A stretch of 64,000 nucleotides of DNA from Azospirillum griseum (lineage in GTDB: Bacteria; Pseudomonadota; Alphaproteobacteria; Azospirillales; Azospirillaceae), in the NCBI RefSeq assembly GCF_003966125.1, contig NZ_RXMA01000009.1:62001-126000 (forward strand), read 5' to 3'. The position numbers and the translations under genes were made by a program. The stretch's first letter is position 1; each line of letters begins with the position of its first letter. Positions 46,390 through 54,649 of this stretch are shown here, piece by piece. The notes under the pieces were generated by a model. It worked only from the letters and a program-made list of their open reading frames with translations, did no database searches and had not been told where the DNA came from.

Positions 46390-47043
46390 ATGCAAAGCTT
46401 TGGTTTGGCCCATGTCGAGTTTCTGGCCTGGGCGGCGCTGTGGACCGTCGGCCTGTCGGCCATCGCCTTTGTGGGCGGCGGTCTGCTGGGCTTCGCCGTG
46501 GCGCTGTTGCGGGTGTCGGCGAACCCCGCCGCGCGGCTGGCGGCTATCGTCTACATCCAGATCGTCCAGGGCACGCCGCTGCTGATCCTGCTGTTCCTGA
46601 TCTATTTCGGGGTGGCGGTGATCGGTTTCACCGGGGTTCCGGCCATCCTGGCCGCCGGGGCCGGCCTGACCATCTACGCCTCGGGCTTTCTGGCCGAGAT
46701 CTGGCGCGGCTGCATCCAATCGGTGCCGAAAACCCAGTGGGAGGCGGCCGAATGCCTGGCGCTGACCCGCTGGCAGCGGATGACGCGGGTGATCCTGCCG
46801 CAGGCGCTGCGCATCGCCACCCCGCCGACCGTCGGTTTCCTGGTGCAGATCGTCAAGAACACCTCGCTGGCGTCGGTGGTCGGCTTCGTCGAATTGGCGC
46901 AGGCGGGCAAGCTCATCAACAACTCGATCTTTGAACCGTTCACCATCTTCGTGACGGTCGCGGTCTTCTACTTCGCCCTTTGTTTCCCGCTCTCGACCTG
47001 GAGCCGCAGCCTGGAGAGGACGCTCAATGTCAGCCGTCGCTAA
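46390..47043 (+). CDS. ABC transporter permease, polar amino acid (PAAT) type
   Basis: 217 residues, second permease of the heterodimer. Shows IQIVQGTPLLILLFLIYFGV, the EAA loop KTQWEAAECLALTRWQRMTR and VQIVKNTSLASVVGFVELAQ. It follows the first permease by 15 bases, and its end overlaps the ATPase start by 17 bases. Confidence 0.9.
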   Translation: MQSFGLAHVEFLAWAALWTVGLSAIAFVGGGLLGFAVALLRVSANPAARLAAIVYIQIVQGTPLLILLFLIYFGVAVIGFTGVPAILAAGAGLTIYASGFLAEIWRGCIQSVPKTQWEAAECLALTRWQRMTRVILPQALRIATPPTVGFLVQIVKNTSLASVVGFVELAQAGKLINNSIFEPFTIFVTVAVFYFALCFPLSTWSRSLERTLNVSRR

Positions 47044-47818
47044 CCCCACGCGCGCCGCGCGGGAGGACACCCCCCGTTCGCCGCAGGCCGGTGCGCCGGT
47101 CGTCCGTCTGCACGACGTCCACAAAAGCTTTGGCGCGCTGAAGGTGCTGGACGGCGTGTCGCTGGACGTCGGTCCGGGCGAGGTCGCCGCCATCATCGGG
47201 CAATCCGGCTCGGGCAAATCCACCGCGCTGCGCTGCATCAACGCGCTGGAAACCATCCAGCAGGGAACCATCCACGTCTGCGGCCACGCCATCCACGACC
47301 CGCAACTGGACCGCCGCGCCCTGCGCCGCGACGTCGGCATCGTCTTCCAAAGCTACAACCTGTTCCCGCACCTGACCGCCGAACAGAACATCATGCTGGC
47401 CCCCACCTGCGTGAAGGGGATGACCAAGGCCCAGGCCCGCGAGCTGGCGCGCGAGGTGCTGTCCCATGTCGGCCTGGCGGAAAAGGCCGAGCATTACCCT
47501 GAACAGCTGTCCGGCGGGCAGCAGCAGCGCGTGGCCATCGCGCGGTCGCTGGCGATGCGGCCCAAGCTGATGCTGTTCGACGAAGTGACCTCCGCCCTGG
47601 ATCCCCAACTGACGGGGGAGGTGCTGAAGGTGATGGAAAATCTGGCGCGGGAGGGGATGACGATGATCCTCGTCACCCACGAAATGGCCTTCGCCCGCAA
47701 GGTGGCTTCCAAGGTCGTCTACATGCACCGGGGCCGGGTGTGGGAAACGGGAACCGGGGCGATGCTGGACGATCCGCAAACGCCGGAATTGCGCGCCTTC
47801 ATCGGCAACGGGCTGTGA
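47027..47818 (+). CDS. ABC transporter ATP-binding protein, polar amino acid type
   Basis: 263 residues. Walker A GQSGSGKSTA, Q-loop FQSYNLFPHLTA, signature LSGGQQQRVAIARSL, Walker B LMLFDEVTSALDP, switch His in ILVTHEMAF. GlnQ/HisP type. Overlaps the preceding permease; the binding protein follows after about 100 bases. Confidence 0.94.
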   Translation: MSAVANPTRAAREDTPRSPQAGAPVVRLHDVHKSFGALKVLDGVSLDVGPGEVAAIIGQSGSGKSTALRCINALETIQQGTIHVCGHAIHDPQLDRRALRRDVGIVFQSYNLFPHLTAEQNIMLAPTCVKGMTKAQARELAREVLSHVGLAEKAEHYPEQLSGGQQQRVAIARSLAMRPKLMLFDEVTSALDPQLTGEVLKVMENLAREGMTMILVTHEMAFARKVASKVVYMHRGRVWETGTGAMLDDPQTPELRAFIGNGL

Positions 47819-47915
47819 CCGTTCCGCGTGTTTGACCGCCGCAGCAAGCGGCCAAGCAAGACACCAACCAACAAAAACCCCCACTGCCAACAAAACACCC
47901 ACAGGAGGAGAGACC

Positions 47916-48704
47916 ATGAACCGCCGCCTTTTCACCGCCGCCGGATTGGCGCTGTTCGCCACCGCCAGCCTTGCCGCTCCGGCGCTGGCCGACAGCCTGG
48001 ACCAGATCAAGGCAAGCAAGACCATCCGCATCGCGGTGGATCTGGGGTCCCCGCCCTTCGGCATGAACGACGCGTCGATGCAGCCGACCGGGTCGGACGT
48101 GGAAAGCGCCAAGCTGCTGGCCGCCGATCTTGGCTACAAGCTGGATCTGGTGCAAGTGACCAGCCCGAACCGCGTGCCCTTCCTGTTGACCGGCAAGACA
48201 GATCTGGTGATGGCGTCCTTCAGCATCAGCGAGGAGCGCAAGAAGGTCATCGACTTTTCCGAACCCTACGGCGTCATCCAGATCATCATCGCTGCACCCA
48301 AGAGCGTGACGATCAAGGATTTGAACGACATCGTCGGCAAGCGGGTCGCCACCACGCGCGGCTCCACCAACGACAAGGAAGTGACCACCCAGGCCCCGCA
48401 GGCCGACATGGTGCGGTACGACGACGACGCCACCCTCATCACCGCGCTGATCTCCGGGCAGGTCAACATCCTGGCCTCCTCGCCGCAGACGATGGCGGCG
48501 ATCAACGCCCGCCGCCCGCAGGACCCGTTGGAGGTCAAGGTCGTGGTCAAGACCAACCCCTACGCCATCGGCATCCGCAAGGGCGACGACGCGCTGCGCG
48601 CCGTGGTGGACGAGTGGGTCAAGACCAACCTGCGCAACGGCAAGCTCAACGCGATCTACACGAAATACAACGGCGTCGGCCTGCCCGCCGAGATGCTGAA
48701 GTGA
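47916..48704 (+). CDS. Periplasmic substrate-binding protein, family 3 (PAAT)
   Basis: 262 residues with a signal peptide (LFTAAGLALFATASLAAPALA). SBP_bac_3 fold: IRIAVDLGSPPFGMNDASMQ, TSPNRVPFLLTGKTDLVMAS, FSISEERKKVIDFSEPYGV and KRVATTRGSTNDKEV. In amino-acid binders an Arg in the R-V-P-x-L segment and an Asp at the end of lobe 2 hold the amino-acid group; Arg is present, but the ligand cannot be told. AGGAGGAG precedes the ATG at 47916. It is followed by a terminator. Confidence 0.9.
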   Translation: MNRRLFTAAGLALFATASLAAPALADSLDQIKASKTIRIAVDLGSPPFGMNDASMQPTGSDVESAKLLAADLGYKLDLVQVTSPNRVPFLLTGKTDLVMASFSISEERKKVIDFSEPYGVIQIIIAAPKSVTIKDLNDIVGKRVATTRGSTNDKEVTTQAPQADMVRYDDDATLITALISGQVNILASSPQTMAAINARRPQDPLEVKVVVKTNPYAIGIRKGDDALRAVVDEWVKTNLRNGKLNAIYTKYNGVGLPAEMLK

Positions 48705-48710
48705 GTCCAC

Positions 48711-48749
48711 GGGGCCGGATGCGTGGCGCTCCGCCCGTCCGGCCCCTTT
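48711..48749 (+). terminator. Hairpin after the binding-protein gene
   Basis: GGGGCCGGA (48711-48719) / TCCGGCCCC (48738-48746), 18-base loop, then TTTCCCC. Likely a partial terminator that lowers expression of the enzyme genes relative to the transporter, since no new promoter is obvious before 48775. Confidence 0.6.
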
Positions 48750-48774
48750 CCCCATTCTTGGAGTTGAGGCCCCC

Positions 48775-49785
48775 ATGCTGACCGTCATTTGCGAAACCCC
48801 CGGCACGCTGCGCGCCGAATCCCGAACCCAACCGACGCGCGGCGACGGCGAGGTTCTGTTGCGGGTCAAGCGCGTTGGCGTCTGCGGCACCGACCTGCAC
48901 ATATTCACCGGCAACCAGCCCTATTTGCAGTACCCCCGCGTCATGGGCCATGAACTGTCCGGCGTGGTGGAGGAAGCGCCCGAGGGCAGCGCGCTGAAGG
49001 CGGGCGATCCGGTCTATGTCATGCCCTATCTGTCCTGCGGCACCTGCCACGCCTGCCGCCAGGGCAAAACCAATTGCTGCATGAACATCCAGGTTCTGGG
49101 CGTGCACCGCGACGGGGCCTTCACCGAACATCTCAGCCTGCCGGAAGCCTTCGTCCACAAGGCCGACGGCATCAGCCTGGATCAGGCGGCGATGCTGGAA
49201 TTCCTCGCCATCGGCGCGCACGCCGTCCGCCGTGGCCGGGTGGAGGCCGGTCAACGGGTGCTGGTGGTCGGGGCCGGTCCCATCGGCATGGCGGTCGCCA
49301 TCTTCGCGGGCCTGCGCGGGGCCACCGTGACGCTGCTGGACGGGCGGGACGACCGGCTAGCCTTCGGCCGCGCCCATCTGCCCATCGCCGCCACCGTGCA
49401 GCTTGGGCCAAAGGACGAAGAGGAGTTGGCGGGCCTGAGCGACGGCGTGTTCTTCGACCGCGTGTTCGACGCCACCGGCAACCCGAAGGCGATGGAGCGC
49501 GGTTTCCGTTTCGTCGCCCATGGCGGCACCTATGTGCTGGTGTCCATCGTCGGCGCGACCATCAGCTTTTCCGATCCGGAGTTCCACAAGCGGGAAATGA
49601 CCCTGATGGGCAGCCGCAACGCCACGGTGGAGGATTTCGAAACCGTGCTGGCGGCGATGCGGGCCGGGCAAATCCCCGACGCCGCGCTGAACACCCACCG
49701 CATGACGCTGGCCGAGGTGCCGGAGCTGTTCCCCGGCCTGCTCGACCCTGCCGCCGGGGTGGTCAAGGCGCTGGTGGAGTGCTGA
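48775..49785 (+). CDS. Zinc-dependent alcohol dehydrogenase, L-galactonate-5-dehydrogenase-like
   Basis: 336 residues, medium-chain dehydrogenase. Catalytic zinc site VGVCGTDLHIFTG and MGHELSGVV; structural zinc cysteines in CGTCHACRQGKTNCC; Rossmann VLVVGAGPIGMAVAIF. Closest recognisable group is LgoD/YjjN-type or threonine/sorbitol dehydrogenases. Because the next two genes turn tagaturonate into altronate and then 2-keto-3-deoxygluconate, oxidation of L-galactonate to D-tagaturonate is the best guess. Context-based; the substrate is not proved. Confidence 0.75.
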   Translation: MLTVICETPGTLRAESRTQPTRGDGEVLLRVKRVGVCGTDLHIFTGNQPYLQYPRVMGHELSGVVEEAPEGSALKAGDPVYVMPYLSCGTCHACRQGKTNCCMNIQVLGVHRDGAFTEHLSLPEAFVHKADGISLDQAAMLEFLAIGAHAVRRGRVEAGQRVLVVGAGPIGMAVAIFAGLRGATVTLLDGRDDRLAFGRAHLPIAATVQLGPKDEEELAGLSDGVFFDRVFDATGNPKAMERGFRFVAHGGTYVLVSIVGATISFSDPEFHKREMTLMGSRNATVEDFETVLAAMRAGQIPDAALNTHRMTLAEVPELFPGLLDPAAGVVKALVEC

Positions 49786-49789
49786 TCCG

Positions 49790-50917
49790 ATGAGCGCGCC
49801 CACGCCGATCCTGCAATTCGGGACCAGCCGCTTTCTCCAGGCCCACGCCGATCTGTTCGTGTCCGACGCGCTGGAGCGGGGGGAGGCGCTGGGCCGCATC
49901 GCGGTGGTGCAGACCACCGACAGCGCGGAGAGTGCGGCGCGCGTCGCCGCCCTGGCCGACGGGGCGGGTTACCCCGTCCGTGTGCGCGGTCGGCTGAACG
50001 GCGCGGTGATCGACCGGGAGGAGCGCGGACGCGCGGTCGCCACCGCTTATCAGGCGCAACGCGACTGGCCGCGCTTGCGCGATCTGATGGCGGGGGAGGT
50101 GCGGGTCGTCCTGTCCAACACCGGCGACCGGGGCTATCAGCCCGACCCGACCGACGACGCCCGCCTGCTGGAACAGACCGATCAGGCCCCGCGCGGCTTT
50201 CCCGCCAAGCTGCTGGTGCTGCTGCATCACCGCTGGCGTCACGGGGCGGAACCGCTGTCGCTGTTCCCCTGCGAGCTGGTGTCGCGCAACGGCGACCAGC
50301 TCAAGGCCATCGTCGGCGCGCTGGCGGTGGCGTGGGGCTTGCCCGACGCGTTCCAACGCTATCTGGCCGAGGGCTGCGTCTGGGCCAACAGCCTGGTTGA
50401 CCGCATCGTGTCGGAGGCGCTGCACCCGGTGGGGGCGGTGGCCGAACCCTACGCCCTGTGGGCAATCGAACGGCAAGCCGGGTTGCTTCTGCCCTGCACC
50501 CATCCGGCGATCCAACTGGTGGACGCGCTGGCCCCGGTGGAGCGGTTGAAGCTGCATCTGCTCAATCTGGGTCACACCTGGTTGGCCGATGGCTGGTTGC
50601 GCGGCGGGCGCGACGCCGGGGAAACCGTGCTCCAGGCCATGAGCGACCCCGTCCTGCGCGACGGGCTGGAAGCGCTGTGGCGGGAGGAGGTGTTGCCCGT
50701 CTTCGCCGCGCTGGGCCAGGGGGCGGAGGCCGAGACCTATCGCGACAGCGTGCGTGACCGCTTCCTCAACCCCTTCCTGAATCACCGGCTGGCCGACATC
50801 GCCCAGAACCACGCCGACAAGCGGCAGCGCCGCCTTGCCCCGGTGGTGACGCTCGCCGCCGATTTGGGCCTGACCCTGCCGCAAGCCCGCCTGCGCGCCG
50901 CCCTGGCGGACGGGTGA
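49790..50917 (+). CDS. Mannitol dehydrogenase-family protein, tagaturonate reductase-like
   Basis: 375 residues. Start ILQFGTSRFLQAHADLFVSD is the NAD-binding motif of UxaB/UxuB-type polyol dehydrogenases; FPCELVSRNGDQLKAIVGAL and LKLHLLNLGHTWLADGWL (with the conserved Lys, Asn and His) match the family. It is shorter than E. coli UxaB (~480 residues). Likely reduces D-tagaturonate to D-altronate. It begins 4 bases after the dehydrogenase stop. Confidence 0.82.
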   Translation: MSAPTPILQFGTSRFLQAHADLFVSDALERGEALGRIAVVQTTDSAESAARVAALADGAGYPVRVRGRLNGAVIDREERGRAVATAYQAQRDWPRLRDLMAGEVRVVLSNTGDRGYQPDPTDDARLLEQTDQAPRGFPAKLLVLLHHRWRHGAEPLSLFPCELVSRNGDQLKAIVGALAVAWGLPDAFQRYLAEGCVWANSLVDRIVSEALHPVGAVAEPYALWAIERQAGLLLPCTHPAIQLVDALAPVERLKLHLLNLGHTWLADGWLRGGRDAGETVLQAMSDPVLRDGLEALWREEVLPVFAALGQGAEAETYRDSVRDRFLNPFLNHRLADIAQNHADKRQRRLAPVVTLAADLGLTLPQARLRAALADG

Positions 50918-50965
50918 GGGGCTGTGCCGAGCGACCGTGATGTTTCCAACAAGGACGCCGACCCG

Positions 50966-52486
50966 ATGACCGCGCCCGATCTGATTCTGCTGAACCCCGC
51001 CGATTCCGTCGCCGTCGCCACCCGCGCCCTGGAGGCCGGGGCGGTCTTGCGCGCCGGGGATTGGTCCGGGACCGCGCTGGACCCCATCCCCAGCGGCCAC
51101 AAGATTGCCATCCGCGCGCTGGCGCTGGGCGATCCGGTGCTGAAATACGGGCAGGTGATCGGGGCGGCGACCCAGCCGATTGCGGCGGGCGCGCATGTCC
51201 ACGTCCACAATCTGGACATGGGCGACGCCCGGATTGATTCCGTGATCGGATCGGCCTACCGCCCGACGGCGGTGACGGAGGACGCGACCTTCCAGGGCAT
51301 CGTCCGCCCGTCGGGCAAGGTCGGGACGCGCAATTACATCGGCATCATCGCCAGCGTGAATTGCTCCGCCACCGTCTGCCGCTACATCGCCGAAGCCTTC
51401 AAGGGCAACGCGCTTGCCGATTTTCCCAACGTGGACGGCGTCGTCGCCATCACCCACGGCAGCGGCTGCGGCATGAGCGGCAGCGGCGAGGGGCTGACCC
51501 TTCTGCGCCGCACCCTGCGCGGCTACGCCGATCATCCCAACTTTGCGGGCATCCTGCTGATCGGGCTGGGCTGCGAGGTCAATCAGGTCGCCCCGCTGGC
51601 CGACAGCCTCGCCGCGCGCGGCGACGGGCTGCTCGCCCGCATGACCATCCAGGAGGAGGGCGGAACCCGCGAAACCGTCGATCGCGGCATCGCGCTGGTC
51701 AAGGCCATGCTGCCCGCCGCCAACGCCATCACCCGGCAAGCGGTGTCGGCCCGGCATCTGACCGTCGGGCTGCAATGCGGCGGGTCGGACGGCTATTCCG
51801 GCATCACCGCCAACCCGGCCTTGGGCGCGGCGGTGGACCGGCTGGTGCGGGCGGGCGGGACCGCCATCCTGTCGGAAACGCCCGAAATCTATGGGGCCGA
51901 GCATCTGTTGACGGCGCGGGCCTGCGCCCCGGCGGTGGCCGACACGCTGTTGGGGCAAATCCGCTGGTGGGAGGAGTACACCCGCCAGCACAAGGGCGAC
52001 ATGAACAACAACCCGTCCCCCGGCAACAAGGCGGGGGGCATCACCACCATCCTGGAAAAATCACTCGGGGCGGTGGCCAAGGCGGGCGGGACCGGGCTGA
52101 TGGACGTCGTCGGCTACGCCGACCCGGTGGAAACGCGTGGTCTGGTCTTCATGGACACGCCAGGCTACGACCCGGTGTCGGCCACCGGGCAGGTGGCGGG
52201 CGGGGCGACGCTGATCTGCTTCACCACCGGGCGTGGATCGACCTATGGCTGCAAGCCCACCCCGTCGCTGAAGATCGCCACCAACGGGTCCCTGTTCAAA
52301 CGCATGAGCATGGACATGGATTTCAACGCCGGGGTGATCCTGGACGACGGCATCAGCGTGGAGGCGGCGGGCGAGGCGCTGTTCCGTCTGATGCTCGACA
52401 CCGCGTCCGGGACCCCCACCCGCAGCGAATCCCACGGCCTGGGCGACAACGAGTTCGTGCCCTGGCAGTTGGGCGCGGTCATGTGA
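50966..52486 (+). CDS. uxaA: Altronate dehydratase family protein
   Basis: 506 residues. N-terminal SAF domain (to ~90, KIAIRALALGDPVLKYGQVI), then the D-galactarate/altronate dehydratase domain with TRNYIGIIASVNCSATVCRY, THGSGCGMSG, GLGCEVNQ, LQCGGSDGYSGITANPALG, SETPEIYGAEHLL and GGITTILEKSLGA. Converts D-altronate to 2-keto-3-deoxygluconate using Fe(II) or Mn(II). ATG at 50966 chosen, with AAGGA; a GTG at 50924 is possible. Last gene of the operon; KDG kinase and aldolase are not in the window. Confidence 0.9.
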   Translation: MTAPDLILLNPADSVAVATRALEAGAVLRAGDWSGTALDPIPSGHKIAIRALALGDPVLKYGQVIGAATQPIAAGAHVHVHNLDMGDARIDSVIGSAYRPTAVTEDATFQGIVRPSGKVGTRNYIGIIASVNCSATVCRYIAEAFKGNALADFPNVDGVVAITHGSGCGMSGSGEGLTLLRRTLRGYADHPNFAGILLIGLGCEVNQVAPLADSLAARGDGLLARMTIQEEGGTRETVDRGIALVKAMLPAANAITRQAVSARHLTVGLQCGGSDGYSGITANPALGAAVDRLVRAGGTAILSETPEIYGAEHLLTARACAPAVADTLLGQIRWWEEYTRQHKGDMNNNPSPGNKAGGITTILEKSLGAVAKAGGTGLMDVVGYADPVETRGLVFMDTPGYDPVSATGQVAGGATLICFTTGRGSTYGCKPTPSLKIATNGSLFKRMSMDMDFNAGVILDDGISVEAAGEALFRLMLDTASGTPTRSESHGLGDNEFVPWQLGAVM

Positions 52487-52525
52487 CGCGCCAAGGGCGT
52501 CGGTGGGGTCCTCCCGGCGGGGGCC

Positions 52526-53710
52526 TCACCGGCGGGCTTCCCACGGGTTCGACCAGCGCGGATCGGTCAGCAGCGTCTCGTCGGTCAGGGTGCCGAGAAA
52601 GGCCAGCAGATCGCGTTTTTCCGCCGCCGTCAGGCCGATGCGGGTGATGAGGCCGCTTTTGTGCGGATTCAAGCGCCCGTCGCCCCGGTTCGGCCCGGAC
52701 ATGATCCGCCGCCCGCCCTCGGAATAGAGATCAATCACCTCGGCCAGCGTGGCGACGCTGCCATCGTGCATGTAGGGCGCGGTGACGGCGACGTTGCGCA
52801 GGCTGGGCGCGCGGAACGCCCCCATGTCGGCGGGCGCGCCGGTGAATTCGAACAGGCCCCGGTTGGGAAAGGGAAAGGCCCCGGTCTTGCCGATGTTGTA
52901 AAGCCCGGTGTTGTGGAAAGGGGTTTCCACCTCCCGGCTTTGGGCGTGCACGACCTGATCGTTGAAATTGAAGCTGCCATGGCAATGGTGGCATTCGGCC
53001 CGTTCGCCGAAAAACAGGGCCATGCCGCGTTCCTCTGCGTCGGTCAGGCGGGCGGTTCCCAACAGATAGCGGTCGTACCGGCTGTCCACCGACAGGATGC
53101 TGCGCTGAAAGGCGGCGATGGCCTTGATGACCGTCGCCATCGTCAGCGGCTCCGCCTCCTCCGGGAAGGCGGCGCGGAACAGCGGCGGATAGAGCGGTTC
53201 GGCCCGCAGCCGGTCGAGGATGGCCGCCCGGTTGGCGTCGGTGACGCCCATTTCGATGGGGTCGTCGCCGAACAGCGGAACCTCCATCTGCCGTTCCAGC
53301 GACACCAGCGCCGGGTTCGCCCAGGTGTAGGTCGCGTTCCAGGCGCTGTTGGCCAGCCCCTGCGCGTTGCGGTGGGTCAGGCCACCGGTGGATCCCGGCG
53401 ACCGCGCCCGCCCGTCGGTGAAGGCACGGTCCTGCCGGTGGCAGGACGCGCAGGCCATGGTTCCGTTGCCCGACAGGCGGGTGTCGTAAAACAGGCGCCG
53501 ACCCAGCTCCACCTTGTCCACCGACATCGGGTTGTCGGCGGGCAGGCGCGGTTCGGGGACATGCGCGGGCAAACGCCACGCCCAGCCCTCCGCCCGCGCC
53601 GGATCGGCAACGGTGATGGACACCGCCACCACCGCCCCCGCCATCACCAGGATGGACGCGGCGGCGGACAGCGCCGCCACCGTCCGCCGGATCGACGCCC
53701 GCCCCCTCAC
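52526..53710 (-). CDS. mbnH: MbnH-type di-heme peroxidase (metallo-mystery pair)
   Basis: 394 residues. Signal peptide, then a MauG/CcpA-like di-heme protein with two CxxCH motifs: MACASCHRQDRAFTDGR and AECHHCHGSFNFNDQ. FTGAPADMGAFRAPSLRNVA, YMHDGSVATLAEVIDLY and the end FLGTLTDETLLTDPRW are typical of this family. Known MbnH oxidises a Trp of its partner MbnP to kynurenine, in a copper-related role. GTG start overlaps the mbnP stop by 4 bases (GTGA). Periplasmic, needing cytochrome c maturation. Confidence 0.9.
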   Translation of the reverse strand: MRGRASIRRTVAALSAAASILVMAGAVVAVSITVADPARAEGWAWRLPAHVPEPRLPADNPMSVDKVELGRRLFYDTRLSGNGTMACASCHRQDRAFTDGRARSPGSTGGLTHRNAQGLANSAWNATYTWANPALVSLERQMEVPLFGDDPIEMGVTDANRAAILDRLRAEPLYPPLFRAAFPEEAEPLTMATVIKAIAAFQRSILSVDSRYDRYLLGTARLTDAEERGMALFFGERAECHHCHGSFNFNDQVVHAQSREVETPFHNTGLYNIGKTGAFPFPNRGLFEFTGAPADMGAFRAPSLRNVAVTAPYMHDGSVATLAEVIDLYSEGGRRIMSGPNRGDGRLNPHKSGLITRIGLTAAEKRDLLAFLGTLTDETLLTDPRWSNPWEARR

Positions 53711-54606
53711 GGCTTGGCGACCACGGCGAAGGCCGGGGAGCGGCCCGGCTCCACCGGCTTGCCATCGGCCAGCGACAGGCCGAGGCGGGCGAAGGTCGGG
53801 CCGCAATCGGCGTCGGTCGGGCCGCTCATACAGCCGATGGCCCCGCCCTGGTCCTTGGTCAGGGCGCTGCCCTGGAACAGCGACGACAGATCGAGCGCCA
53901 CCGCCTGACGGCTGGGATCGAAGGCGGCGATCGTCACCGGCACTCGGTTGGAACGGGCGCAGGCCACGCTGTCGCCGTTGGCCGGGTTGCCCACGCAGCC
54001 GGTGGAGCCGAGATGCACGTACCAGCTCGGGGCCTTGCCGCCGTCGGGCTTGGCCACGCCGCCCGCCGGATCGACCTCCACCTTGATGAATTTGCGCCCG
54101 GCCTGCCAGCTCCAGCCCAGGGCGGCGCTGTCCAGCGGGGCCGGGGCCTTTTCCGTGCTGCTGTGGTTGAGGGCGGGCGGAACGCCGACCGTGAAGGACA
54201 GGCCGGCAACCGTCGTGCCGACCGGCACCGTGCCCGTCACCGCGCCGTTGGTGGCCTTGGTCCCGCCGACGCAACCGCCGCTGCCGTCTTCGAAATCCAG
54301 CAGGGCGACGTTGGCGGTTTGCCACGCGTTGACCGTCAGCGCCAGCGGAACCGTCTTGCCCGCCGCATCGATCACGGCGACATCCTGCACATAGAAACGG
54401 GCGTCGCGCAGCGTCGCGGCCGTCTTGCCGACCCCCAACGGCCCCAGCGGCGCGCTGCAGCGGGCGGGCTTGCCGTTGGCGGTCAGGGCGAAGCTGATGG
54501 ACAAGGGTTGCTGCGGCACGGGCTGGGCCGTGTCCGGCGCGGTGGTGGCGCAACCGGCCAACCCGGCGGCGGCGGTCAGGGTGAGAAGGGCGGGCAACAG
54601 ACGCAT
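53707..54606 (-). CDS. mbnP: MbnP-type four-Cys lipoprotein (metallo-mystery pair)
   Basis: 299 residues. Lipoprotein signal with lipobox (AAAGLAGC), then LSISFALTANGKPARCSAPL, DFEDGSGGCVG, LGWSWQAGRKFIKVEV, STGCVGNP, and C-terminal IGCMSGPTDADCGPTFARLG: the scattered Cys pairs and W-x-W-x-x-G motif of the four-Cys MbnP family. In studied cases a Trp is converted to kynurenine by MbnH and the protein binds copper. Upstream is a TonB receptor, downstream mbnH. Confidence 0.9.
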   Translation of the reverse strand: MRLLPALLTLTAAAGLAGCATTAPDTAQPVPQQPLSISFALTANGKPARCSAPLGPLGVGKTAATLRDARFYVQDVAVIDAAGKTVPLALTVNAWQTANVALLDFEDGSGGCVGGTKATNGAVTGTVPVGTTVAGLSFTVGVPPALNHSSTEKAPAPLDSAALGWSWQAGRKFIKVEVDPAGGVAKPDGGKAPSWYVHLGSTGCVGNPANGDSVACARSNRVPVTIAAFDPSRQAVALDLSSLFQGSALTKDQGGAIGCMSGPTDADCGPTFARLGLSLADGKPVEPGRSPAFAVVAKP

Positions 54607-54649
54607 CGGGGTCTCCTGTGCGGGCAAGACGGGGATGGGCGGATCAGGA

